A stretch of 64,000 bases of DNA. Origin: Notospermus geniculatus (taxonomy: Eukaryota; Nemertea; Pilidiophora; Heteronemertea; Lineidae). The position numbers and the translations under genes are program-made. This document shows, in pieces, positions 13,331 through 25,262 of this stretch; the stretch's first letter is position 1, and each line of letters starts with the position of its first letter. The DNA is taken from NCBI GenBank assembly GCA_002633025.1, contig NMRB01002170.1, forward strand, positions 3,590 through 67,589, in the 5' to 3' direction. Under the pieces are notes generated by a model. The model was given only the letters and a program-made list of their open reading frames with translations, did not search any database and was not told the origin of the DNA.

Positions 13331-16300
13331 AGCCGGAAAAAGCAACAACAAACAAACAAGTTCCCCTCATATCAAACTTCTTGGGACCAATATCCGGCGC
13401 AGGACGGAGAACATGTCGTATCCTAGGCGACAAAAGAAAGTAATCTTCCTCCAACAAAATCATTGCCCAACCATTTGCATCCAGATGAAAATCAACAAAG
13501 GGGGCTGGCATCGCAAATTGGAGTGTTGATTTGTTTGATGTTAGTCACCTCCGTGTACGAACAATTTCATCATTACTTGGGTAAAATCTGTTACTCATCT
13601 TATATGAAAGTCTGTACATTGGGTAATTGCGATTTAAATGATGCGACAGCATTAGCGATTCATTAAATGACTATTACGTGAAGGAAATTGACCAATATTG
13701 TCGAAGATTTCGGTCCTATAACTGACCTTCAAAATAAACATACCGGTATTAACAGCATATAAAGACCAACTTAGTTTGGTAGCATCTTTGAAGTTCAACT
13801 TATGTTTACTTTCAGATGCCAATTGAAATCTTCAGTTCGACTTCAAATGGTTACGGTACATTTCAGATGCTGTTTGAAATCTTAGCAGTTCAACTTTTTG
13901 GCTTGGATAAATTTTAGAAGCTACCGGCACTTGAAATCTACTGTGCGGCACCACAACGTTTTGGATCGTTTTCACAGAATGCATCAGGGGCCGTGAAACA
14001 CCAAACCCTTCAAAATCACAGCCAACGTCCCGTCCCTTATTTGGTGAGTAGGTTGGCCAACATTGGCAGTATGGTTGGCTCTCTGGAGAGGCCTCCGTTA
14101 AGAACAGTGGACTTCAGAGGTAAGTGATGTCGCTAGATATTGAGAGTGCCTTTTTCCACCATACTTGAAAGATTAAGTAGCAACCTGCCACCCATTGAAT
14201 GCCATATGACCCAAATAGCTAAAATAACTGAACAAAGCTCCGTTAGCCACTAGATGCAGGTCCTTCGAAATATAAAACTTATTCAAGTACCCTGAGTAGT
14301 CTGGATAGAATACGGAACATTAATTTTTACGAATTTTCACCATTTGACTGGGACTTGACCGTTCATCATGTCACATTACAAAGTGACTGTTTGGAAGAAG
14401 TAAAATTTCATAATTGATGGAGAGATCACTTAATCAAGGCATTTTGAGCCACGCATCATTATGAGTAGCTATTAATAGATAATGTAGTAGTCCATTATGA
14501 ATTTAGACAAACACGTTTTTGGCACCTCGGGTCCATTATACAGAGGTAAGTAAGTACCTGGAACCATTTCAACTTGTGATTTAAAATCACTTCTCAATGG
14601 AAGAGTGGATGAATGTGAGATTATAATTAGCTTGTTCCAGTCATTTTCATCAACACTTTTACTGCAATGGTGATTCCACAAATAAGTTCAACTCTTAAAT
14701 TATGACCGGCAATGATGAACATGGCTGAACCTGCCCATCCTGTAATCAGTGGTTATATCACAACATGTGGAATGACATAGGGACAAGTGCTAAGCACCCA
14801 CCTCTGGATGGACCTGGCCAGGAAAGAGGGACAATTCTTAACACGACAACCCCTACCCCCACCCCAGCAGCCAAACGCCATACAAATGACAGTAACAACT
14901 GAAAGGGTTAAATATAAGGAGTATAGGTAGTTAGTTTAAGTTAGATGAACAGTCAAAGAGCACGATGAATCATCAGCTGAATTTTGAGGTACTTTGGTCC
15001 ATTCAGTTTCATTTCAACACCTCAACATCCCTAAAAAGAAAGGGGTATTAGGTATACATGTAATGATGTATCAATGTAGTCATTCAAATCACAGCCACAA
15101 GTAGAGCTAGTCTTCTACAATGAATGTGAATGCTGCTGAACATGATACAAGTATGAGGCTTGCGGGACTCTTTCTATAGTAGCATAGGAACCTTTCACCA
15201 GCATGTCGAGGACCAAGTGGTACTTCATCGCGACAATTATTCCAAGTTGATCACTCAGAGGAAAGATGTATGGCCTAGTCTTGGCCGGCTTCACTTCAAC
15301 TCGACGGTAATTGAGGTACCGGGAACCGAGAGCATTCGCCCGGCAATCATGCACGATTTTAGGTCAAGTATCATACTCCGCGAACTATAGACCTGAATCA
15401 AAATTACGCTATATTCATCACATCTATGGGAGAGGTTTTTTCCGCATTTTGAGAGATTTGTTTCATAGCTGGTGAGATTTAATGAAACAGGCTCAGAAAC
15501 GTTCATTTGATCTTCTGTATAATTAAATGGATTTTCTGAGTGCAATTTTTTACTCTGGAATCAGAAACCCGAACAGCTTTTTTTCTAACTAGATATGCAA
15601 TAAAGGAGTAAGTAATTCTTAAAGTCAAGTACATGACGAAACTTGAATTTCGAATGAAGATGACTACTTGATTCAATGCGAGCCTTTGAAATTTCTGGAA
15701 AGCATTTAAATGCAGTGAGGGTAACATTGTGGCCACAAAACCCTTCCCCTGATGAAGGAACATGGACTCCACGAACCAAAAACAGTGTAAGTGTAGACTT
15801 AACAAAATTACAAGGCTGCAAGTTGTGAAAACGCAGTATTCTTGGTCATGGACCAACTACATGTACTAGCTTTTCAAAAATTCTTTAAAGGCAGTCAAAA
15901 ATCGAAATCACCTACAAAAGTTTTCCTTGCATGAGATCTCAAGTAGGCCTAGGCCTAGGCCTACCTTCAAATTTTTAGCAGCAGGATTAGCAAAGTGTCA
16001 GATCCTGCCTGCAAGTCATTAGGATTCATGGTAGAATTACACCTCATTTTATCCGATGCCTAAAGCGACCTTGAAAATCACACCAATGACAGAAAAGATC
16101 ACCAAGGTCTAGCTACCATACAAGGATGAACATTCCATGAAGGAACAGCTCCTGATAGGCAGTTCCTATGACAAAACCTTGCCTGTAGCCTAAGCCTGAA
16201 CGTGCTTTTGGAGACTTTACCAAAATAGAGATGATATACCCAATGATACGATTACCCAGCTTGTACCCTTTTATGATAAGCATATATGAATTCATAATGA

Positions 16301-16654
16301 GGGACTAGTAAACCGCACATCGGCAAGGATTGAATGTGTGACGTTTATTTTCAGATTTTCTTACAGCTTTTCTTGAGCCATCCTCATGAATAAAACATGG
16401 GGAATCATAGGCTTGTTCAAGTTTGGATAGGACTTGAATGTCTCAAGCATTCTTATGACTTGGACTAGGTCGTAGGAGTACCCTAACAACAGCTAATGCT
16501 GCTGACTTCAATTTATGTGGCAACTCGCTGCCACCATCTTTTATATTCATTTGCGGCACATGGCTGCCATCAAACTTCATGCTTCTGAACCGACCGCGAA
16601 TAACACACAGATACTGAACATTGATCCTAAATGAATCCTGGTTGATTTAGGAGA

Positions 16655-16725
16655 GCAGTGGTGGAGTGGTTGAGCATCAGACTCAAGAGGTCACACATTC
16701 GATTTCTGGACTTAGTTGTCATTTT
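16655..16725 (+). repeat. Degenerate tRNA-like / SINE head
   Basis: The sequence contains an A-box-like TGGTGGAGTGGTTGAGC and, about 30 bases on, a B-box-like CATTCGATTTC. The cloverleaf is not convincing, so a SINE or tRNA pseudogene is more likely than a tRNA gene. Confidence 0.35.
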
Positions 16726-16861
16726 GTACTTTCAACTGGTCTGAAAGAATCAAGTGATGATTAAATGAGCTGCTCCTTCAATTTCCCTAAAAGGTTTCTG
16801 GAGAGATCGGGGGTAATGTGAAGATCTTGAGTGGCATTTTCATGAACCCAAAATTCAGTCA

Positions 16862-16911
16862 TGGACTGCGTGCCACCATAGTAAGATACTTCCATGGTGG
16901 CACGCAGTCCA
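16862..16911. repeat. Perfect short hairpin
   Basis: GGACTGCGTGCCACCAT pairs with ATGGTGGCACGCAGTCC across a loop of about 15 bases. No target duplication or flanking gene explains it. Confidence 0.6.
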
Positions 16912-18388
16912 GGACTAATGCACTACCAACCAAGGCAGTACAACACACTGCCGCAGCCACAGCTACATCCAAACGATGAACAACCACGATCCATTACCCA
17001 GTATCCATCACTCCAGCAGCTTTGATTACATATCATATATAAATAATATCAACAGTCAAAAGGCAGGCAAACACTTCTGGCAATAACAATAACAATATCA
17101 AGTCTTGACTATCACATCAAAAGTTGACAAATATGATTTGGAAGTTATGTATATTTGTACGCCGACTGAGTATTTGCGAAATAAAAGCAAAGAACCAAAG
17201 AATAAATACTTGTTTCCATAAGAGTATACACACCAAGTCATCAGAATTGTGAGATTTGGTGTCTACAAACAATACATAGTACTTGGTGTAACAGTAAACA
17301 CTAGAGCTCAAGTTTATGGCCGACTTAAATATGAATCAAAAACATAAAATATGACGGGTGTCTACATCAATGGTAACAATGATGTTTGTATATACATTTA
17401 GATATGAATTTGGTTGAAATTATATACTTGGCAGGCACTAGTATTGGAGTCAATGCTAGAGCAAATACTATAGACTGTTTTAAGTAAATTATGCGTTCAA
17501 ATAGCCAGTCCAAACAGCCTCTGTATCTTTGCATAGTCCACTACTTATAGATATGTAGCCAATACATCGACACGCGTGTGTGTATATATTCTCGACTTGA
17601 TTTCATTTAGGAAAGTTTTGAAATATGATGGTGTGTTCATTTGATAAACACGACCACAATGTCAAATGTGGACACAACTTAGTGAAAAGTAGTCCATGCA
17701 AAAACTTGTTCAAATCAAGAACTAGAATCAAATAAGCGACATTAGTTCAATGTACATATTGACACATATCTATGCATTGGTAGTTATATTGTTTATATTA
17801 TGAAAACAAAACGTTGTTTTTAAGATGCTGCTAGTCATTTGATAAACACTTCATTTTTCCTGAAAAACAGAAATGACGCTTTGGAGATGAGAATCAGGAT
17901 TTCCACACATTTTGTGAAAATACCAACTCTGTTGAAAGTCTACGGGATAACTTGCCCCTGCACAACTCACCCCCAAGGAGAAATCACCTCTGACGATAAT
18001 TTGCCCCCCCCTGAATTTGCCCCCTCCCTGAATATCGCTGGAAGAGATGGGGTTACTTTTTCAGATGAAGATTTAAATTATCATGAAAGTCACATTCAAT
18101 GTAGTTTTTCTTTTCATTTTTCTCAAGTGATGGTGCCAAAGCAAAATAGCGCATACCGTACGAAGGAAACTGAAGTGAATTTTCATCAAGACCCTTGATA
18201 AAATTTCAGTGCACTATACATCACCCCGTTTCCTATTTCATCCCCCGGTATCTAGAAATATACTTCACTCCAGAAATACGAGAGCCCATCGAAAATTATT
18301 GCCACATATTCAAATTTTTGAAAAACTCTTACAACGTAAGAGTTGAAGTGTTTCCTGTGGAGAAGAATACGTGGCCGAAACTTGTCAT

Positions 18389-20308
18389 CAACTCAAGACC
18401 GGTCGTCTCTATCTCGTGAAAACTCTCAGCCTATCCTTACATACAATGAACGACTTGATAGGGAAAACATAACAACTCCCAGGGAAGACTTCGCCACTCA
18501 TGTTGCCGATTTGAAGAGGCAGGTGGATTGTATTCAAATCAAGTCTAGTACTTCAGTGATGTGGTGTGTGAGTTTTGAATTTCGAATGAATATCAGAGGG
18601 TTAACCCTCAGAGAAATGGGTGAACACCTGCAGAACTAGATGGTGATGTTTTTATTGGTATTAATGCTGATATACTAAAATACCGTCTGCTAACACTTTC
18701 ACTTCCAAGCATGGGCAGACGACACCTTCCAAAAGACATTTTCTCAAACTGAGTGAATTTAACCCTTTCACTGCGAAGATCCACTTTGTCAAATATGAAA
18801 AATACGTACAAGAAGCCGTAAAGTACCTGTACCTAAATCACACTGTACATGTCTGTTTCTTTACGCACCATTCAGTTGCTTGCCGTTGCATTATTATATA
18901 CGAGACGTAGCAAAGACCGAGGAGGCCCGGGCCACGATGCTGGTTATGATGATGATGATGGTATCAAGTATTCTAGCTGGAAACTCTCAGTTGAGTTCTT
19001 TCTAATGAATACGTCAGTGCCTGGTTCTTGTTCCTTTTCAGGATCATGTGCATTCTTCTGTTTTGACAACATTGCTTCTGGAAGTGAAAGGGTCAATAAC
19101 AAACAACTCGGGAAGTTCTCAAAACCAGATGAATAAAACGATAGGAGTAGGAGACGATAACCTGACATTAGATGGCAGCACCTTCCAGGGAGAGAAAGTT
19201 CACCATGTCACTGTCTGCTCGAGACCCAATTCTACCCAACTGAACGCAAAATTGACACTAATGATCAGAGACATGAGTAGACAAGGGCATCGCCTGAGTA
19301 TCAATCCAAATACAGAACAACTCAAGACCGGTCGTCTCTATCTCGTGAAAACTCTCAGCCTATCCTTACATACAATGAACGACTTGATAGGGAAAACATA
19401 ACAACTCCCCGGGAAGACTTCGCCACTCATGTTGCCGATTTGAAGAGGCAGGTGGATTGTATTCAAATCAAGCCTAGTACTTCAGTGATGTGGTGTGTGA
19501 GTTTTGAATTTCGAATGAATATCAGAGGGTTAACCCTCAGAGAAATGGGTGAACACCCGCAGAACTAGATGGTGATGTTTTTATTGGTATTAATGCTGAT
19601 ATACTAAAATACCGTCTGCTAACACTTTCACTTCCAAGCATGGGCAGACGACACCTTCCAAAAGACATCTTCTCAAACTGAGTGAATTCAACTCTTTCAC
19701 TCTGAAGGTCCACTCCGTCAAATATGAAATATGTATAACAAGCCCAAAAGCATTGAAACCGTACCAAGTATTCCCTGGAAATCACTAACTACATGTAGAG
19801 TTGTCCTAGGCACTGGGACTGTTCAAGTAATCTGACATTTGGTATAACATAGGTCTTTCATCACTATACTACCCGTAATTAATAGGTGTTATATGATCAA
19901 CAATGAACCATGGGATATTGCGATTCCCTTATAACCTGACACACTTTAAACACTGAACTATTCCCTTCACGAGACAAGTCCTTTGCAATGAACACCTTAG
20001 CAGTGCCTCGTTTTTGTTTCTTTTTAGAATCATTCTGTGCATTCTCCTGTTTTGACAAAATTGCTTCTGGAAGTGAAAGGGTCAATAACAAACAACTCGG
20101 GAAGTTCTCAAAGCTGGATGAATAAAACGATAGGAGTAGGAGACGATAACCTGACATTATAGATGGCAGCACCTTCCAGGGAGAGAAAGTTCACCATGTC
20201 ACTGTCTGCTCGAGCCCCAATTCTACCCAACTGAACGCAAAATTGACACTAATGATCAGAGACATGAGTAGACAAGGGCATCGCCTGAGTATCAATCCAA
20301 ATACAGAG
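18389..20308. repeat. Tandem duplication of a unit of about 0.95 kb
   Basis: Unit 1 (18389-19317) and unit 2 (19318-20308) both begin CAACTCAAGACCGGTCGTC and share their first roughly 400 and last roughly 290 bases almost exactly. The middles differ in sequence and length. The unit end joins directly to the next unit start, as expected of a head-to-tail duplication. I see no gene in it. Confidence 0.8.
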
Positions 20309-20898
20309 GTAGTTAACCAACGAAGGCAGAACTACCATCATGAAATGTTTATTTTCATGCCAAAATGTGCCACCGAGGCAGTAATCCATTTAAACCTGCA
20401 AATAAGATCTTTGTACTTCGCTGACTCGGCCACGAACGCTCGGGAAAAATTCCCCACGACCAGATTGGAGTGTTTGATGAAACAAATTAATCGCAATGCA
20501 TTTCTTGACACTGTTTGTTGATTTCATCTGGGTAAACAACAGCATATCTTCACCGACTAATTCAATCAACGGGGATGAGTCTGCCGATGGTCTTTTGCAG
20601 TGAATATTTTATGAGATTCTATTGGCTACAGATAAAATTTCAAACTTTGAGGGAGTTTGTTCGAAACACGATCGACAGAGGTTTCAAAAAGGGTTATATT
20701 TTTTACTACAAGTGAAGCACTCTTACATGTGGAAATGTAAACCTGATACTCTCAGTTTTCCACTGAAATTAACAAGGGGACAGCCGATGACCGTGAATTC
20801 ACTTCTTCAGTGGTAACCTAGGAATGCCATATGAAAGACAAGTGGAGAGTTTGCAAAAAGATTATAACATCATCCTAGGGGAGGTATGTTGAACCTGT

Positions 20899-21120
20899 TC
20901 ATTGTTGTGATGCCCCCCCCCCCCCCAATTTGGTTTGCACGAAGATTTTGCACACTTATGCCCCCCCCCCATTTTGGTTTGCACGAAGATTCTATGCGCT
21001 CATTTGGTAGCAAACCAAAATTGGCTGTGAATTGTGGATTTGCCTAACAGATATAACTGCGCATATTTGAGTTTCCAAGAAATCCTGAGGTGGGGGGGGG
21101 GGGGGCATCAAAACAATGAA
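20899..21120. mobile_element. Foldback element with G/C homopolymer ends
   Basis: TTCATTGTTGTGATGCCCCC on the left pairs with GGGGGCATCAAAACAATGAA on the right. The runs of 13 or more C or G make length uncertain in any assembly. The right arm overlaps the start of the downstream tandem duplication. Confidence 0.45.
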
Positions 21121-23838
21121 TACTTCCAGAAGCAAACTTCTGAAATCATCATCAGAGCCTAATTTCTACAAAACATCTTCAGATCTGAACCCTGACCTCT
21201 GCTAGAGAGAACCACTTGAACGCATCAAACCAGGGTGGAGTTGTTCAGAAAGTGAAAACACAATGGGCATCCATCAGGCGTGTTTTTACAGTGCCGGTCT
21301 ATAACAGGTGTAACTGGTCAAGATGATTCTGATTTTCAACCTGTCAGAAGCCAAGTGGCTTTCAAGTACCATTCATTTTTGACGCACTGATATTTCAATC
21401 GTTTTGAAATGGAGGGATGGCTTTGCCTCGAATTTCCATCTGGATGTGTAACTTGCATATGAGTATCCTTAGGTAGTGCAGTGAAGAGGCACTTAATCTG
21501 GTATCAGTGTTACCTTGTAAAGCCAGGCACCACCTACACATGGGATCCCTAGTCAGGGATCACATCCCCATCAAACTAGCTCACACACCCTTAGGCAGGA
21601 CCAGGCCCCATCAACCCCAGGCTGGAACCATAAATACCCGTAACCTTTCAGGACCAAGAAGAGATAATTACTCGAAGTATTTTTGTGGCCTTTGGTTCAC
21701 AAATTATGTTTTGACTAAAGCATAGCACCCTCACATCACACATAGGCCTATGTAATGATCACGATGTATGGTAGACTTCAACAGGGCTGTCAACTCAAAA
21801 TTTTCATGAACCGGGAAACTTTCTGGCGACGAAAACATCACATCTTGCAATTTTCTCATGGTTGTCTCAGTCGCCTACCAGTGAAGTAACTTCACTGAAG
21901 AGCCAGTAAAGAGCTTCTAAACAGAGGCTGAAACTGCACTGTATCCTAAGACAGAGTCAGCCAAGGAAGCAATTCACACATCAACATTCCAACAAGGAAA
22001 ACGAGGAATTGGGTCAATGGTAAGTTCTGAATGGGAGATATTCCCAACATCTTCTCGAAATAGAGAGGCCCTGGTAAGTATGGAAGAGGCCATCTCAAAC
22101 TACTCATGTTTCTCACTTGGATGGGGTCTTTTACTTGCCCTTGCAAAGGAACAAGGTACAAGGCACCATGGCTTACTGTTCATGCGACAACGTGAAGAGC
22201 CAGGGATGACATCCCACATGGTCCGGGCTGGATTTGAACCCGGGACCTGTCGACCAGTTGTCAGACGGTCAAACAGACAAATGTCATCAGACGACATGTG
22301 GCTGTTAGAGAGAACAACAACTTAAGTCACTGTATCAATATTGATGATTAGATAAGGACAGATCATCGTGATGACCACTTTGGTCCACGAGGAAAAATTG
22401 CGAAGAACTCTTTTCGATATCTCATCAAGCGAAAGCAGTTAACTGCGGTATGTTTGAGTTTCCAAGAAATCCTGAGGTGGTGGGGGGCTTCAATGAATAC
22501 TTCCAGAAGCAAATTTCTGAATTTATCATCATCACCGAATTTCTACAAAACATCTTCAGATCTGAACCCTGACCTCTGCTAGAGAGAACCACTTGAACGC
22601 ATCATCCCAGGGTGGAGTTGTTCAGAAAGTGAAAACACAATGGGCATCCATCAGGCGTGTTTTTACAGTGCCGGTCTATAACAGGTGTAACTGGTCAAGA
22701 TGATTCTGATTTTCAACCTGTCAGAAGCCAAGTGGCTTTCAAGCACCATTCATTTTTGACGCACTGATATTTCAATCGTTTTGAAATGGAGGGATGGCTT
22801 TGCCTCGAATTTCCATCTGGATGTGTAACTTGCATATGAGTATCCTTAGGTAGTGCAGTGAAGAGGCACTTAATCTGGTATCAATGTTACCTTGTAAAGC
22901 CAGGCACCACCTACACATGGGATCGCTAGTCAGGGATCACATCCCCATCAAACTAGCTCACACACCCTTAGGCAGGACCAGGCCCCATCAACCCCAGGCT
23001 GGAGCCATAAATACCCGTAACCTTTCAGGACCAAAAAGAGATAATTACTTGAAGTATTTTTGTGGCCTTTGGTTCACAAATTATGTTTTGACTAAAGCAA
23101 AGCACCCTCACATCACACGTAGGCCTACGTAATGATCACGATGTATCGTAGACTTCAACAGGGCTGTCAACTCAAAATTTTCATGAATCGGAAAACTTTC
23201 TGGCAATGAAAACATCACATCTTGCAATTTTCTCATGGTTGTCTCAGTCGCCTACCAGTGAAGTAACTTCACTGAAGAGCCAGTAAAGAGCTTCTAAACA
23301 GAGGCTGAAACTGCACTGTATCCTGAAGACAGAGTCAGCCAAGGAAGCAATTCACACATCAACATTCCAGCAAGGAAAACGAGGAATTGGGTCAATGGTA
23401 AGTTCTGAATGGGAGATATTCCCAACATCTTCTCGAAATACATGTAGAGAGGCCCTGGTAAGTATGGAAGAGGCAATCTCAAGCTACTCATGTTTCTCAC
23501 TTGGATGGGGTCTTTTACTTGCCCTTGCAAAGCAACAAGGTACAAGGCACCACGGCTTACTGTTCATGCGACAACGTGAAGAGCCAGGGATGACATTCCA
23601 CATGGTCCGGGCTGGATTCGAACCCGGGACCTGTCGACCAGTTGTCAGACGGTCAAACAGACAAATGTCATCAGACGACATGTGGCTGTTAGAGAGAACA
23701 ACAACTTAAGTCACTGTATCAATATTGATGATTAGATAAGCACAGATCATCGTGATGACCACTTTGGTCCACGAGGAAAAATTGCGAAGAACTCTTTTCG
23801 ATATCTCATCAAGCGAAAGCAGTTAACTGCGGTATCAG
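21062..23838. repeat. Tandem duplication of a unit of about 1.39 kb
   Basis: Units 21062-22445 and 22446-23838 both start TTTGAGTTTCCAAGAAATCC and end near GCAGTTAACTGCGG. They match almost base for base. Each carries a reverse-strand tRNA-like B box (GGTTCGAATCC inverse, near 22235 and 23613) of a SINE fragment. ORFs are duplicated with the DNA and show no family motif. Confidence 0.85.
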
Positions 23839-25262
23839 AATGAATACAGACAATTATTGCTATAAATTGGAAACCTTTGCACAGCGTTATTCAATAAAAT
23901 ATGATTTCGTGACGTTCCATGAGGGACTGGGAAAATACACCATACAATTAATGATGTTCTCAGAGATGAGTTGTAACAGGCAGCTGTGTCCACATACCGC
24001 GATTAGAAGTAACTCTGTTCAAAGGATCCTTTTTCACACTTCATACTCATCCAATTTGTCTACACTTTCTGAAGTAAAAAGTTTTGAGACCTTGAAAGGT
24101 CAAATTGGTGTAGACGACATTTTTCTGGCTATATTTCTACAAATTTTAGAGTTTTTCAAGGAAAATATAGTAAATATATGCTGATATTCTAGGAAAATCC
24201 GACAATTTTTGTGTCATTTTTAGCAGCCACGCCACAGCAAAAGTCAAACACCACTGAACATTACCAAATTACCAGTGTAATTTGATATACCAGTCATTTC
24301 ATTTCAGAGTCATGGATCTTCCTGGTTTTCTATTGATCACACTTCATTTTCCAATAACTTTTCACGATTTCAGAAGTTCGGCTTCCTCGAAATTCCTCGT
24401 AAGAACTTTGACATGACAAACAGTTGACGAATGGAAAGGGCCCAGAAACCTGTGGAATGCATAAGTATTCTACCTCTCTTCATCGGACACATAAAACAGC
24501 ACTTGATATACCAGGTCAAGAGTCAGAATGCCTCCTACACTAAACAGTCAAGACATTCCTTTTTTTGTTCTGCATATGAAATACTGGGGAGCACAGGGCC
24601 ATAAAGTAATATTTCAAGTTTTCCATCCTTCATTGGAATTTTAACAAAGAAAACAGGAAGGAAAATGATTCCGAATTCTCAGAGGTGAACAGGTGACTCT
24701 CAAACATTGCTACCTTTGGGGCACAGGGGAATCATTCTTATGAGAGAACACTAGAGTACTGCTGAACTTTGAAGTCAGTACCGGTAGATAGCATTTTACA
24801 TGTACCCCAAATGACACACCAGATACCAAGAATGTTGAAGTGCTGTGACTCACTGAAATGCAGAAGTTTGTTTCAAATCCTGAACAAGTTGTTCATGTTC
24901 TTGAAGGGAAACCGCATTTATGACACATACCTATGTGTCTCGCCAACCACTAGCATAAAGCCCAGCTTTCCAAAATCTTTAAATGGAAGTACCATCATTT
25001 CACGAAAAATTAATCACATTCTTCCATATGCAAAAAATATTCAAGAAAAAAGCCTTGGTCCAAGACAAACTCAAACACTTAGGTCAATTATAAGTCGGGC
25101 AGTGTCAAAGATGTGTCCAAGTAACTTTATGCCTCTCTTTTGCATATAGATGGCAGCATCTCACAGTGTGACTTCAGTGATGTTACCATAGCACAGGCCA
25201 AGGTGGCAGCACAACTCAACCGTGATGGTCTGATTAGTATGGGATCACTACCACAGACTTAC
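23839..25262. other. Interval downstream of the last MIPOL1 exon found
   Basis: The remaining C-terminal exons of the minus-strand MIPOL1-like gene would be expected from here leftwards. Reading the minus strand I see no exon with matching phase and sequence. A plus-strand ORF at 24769-25149 has no recognisable motif. Confidence 0.45.

Larger units (their letters stand above)
7955..13360. repeat. Large duplication, copy 2
   Basis: Direct copy of 1-6090. It lacks the SINE, the 251-bp MITE, the TTA-flanked element and the 115-bp foldback of copy 1, but carries its own 223-bp MITE at 8000-8222. Other differences are a replaced stretch around 12100-12300 (copy 1 has GGAAC-type simple repeats there) and about 260 extra bases near 12610-12865. 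No intact gene is seen. Confidence 0.9.
13361..18388. other. Gene-poor interval
   Basis: I see no supported coding region in these 5 kb. ORFs are short, overlap in several frames and lack splice context or motifs. The only structures I can name are a tRNA-like sequence near 16655-16725 and a hairpin at 16862-16911, listed separately. The C-terminal exons of the MIPOL1-like gene could in principle lie here, but I did not find them. Confidence 0.5.

Noticed and set aside
16655-16725. Possible functional tRNA gene
   Set aside because: A- and B-box-like words are present, but acceptor and anticodon stems do not pair; kept only as a SINE/tRNA-like repeat.
24769-25149. 126-codon plus-strand ORF
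   Set aside because: No recognisable motif, no splice or promoter context, and antisense to a MIPOL1 intron or 3' region; most likely chance.
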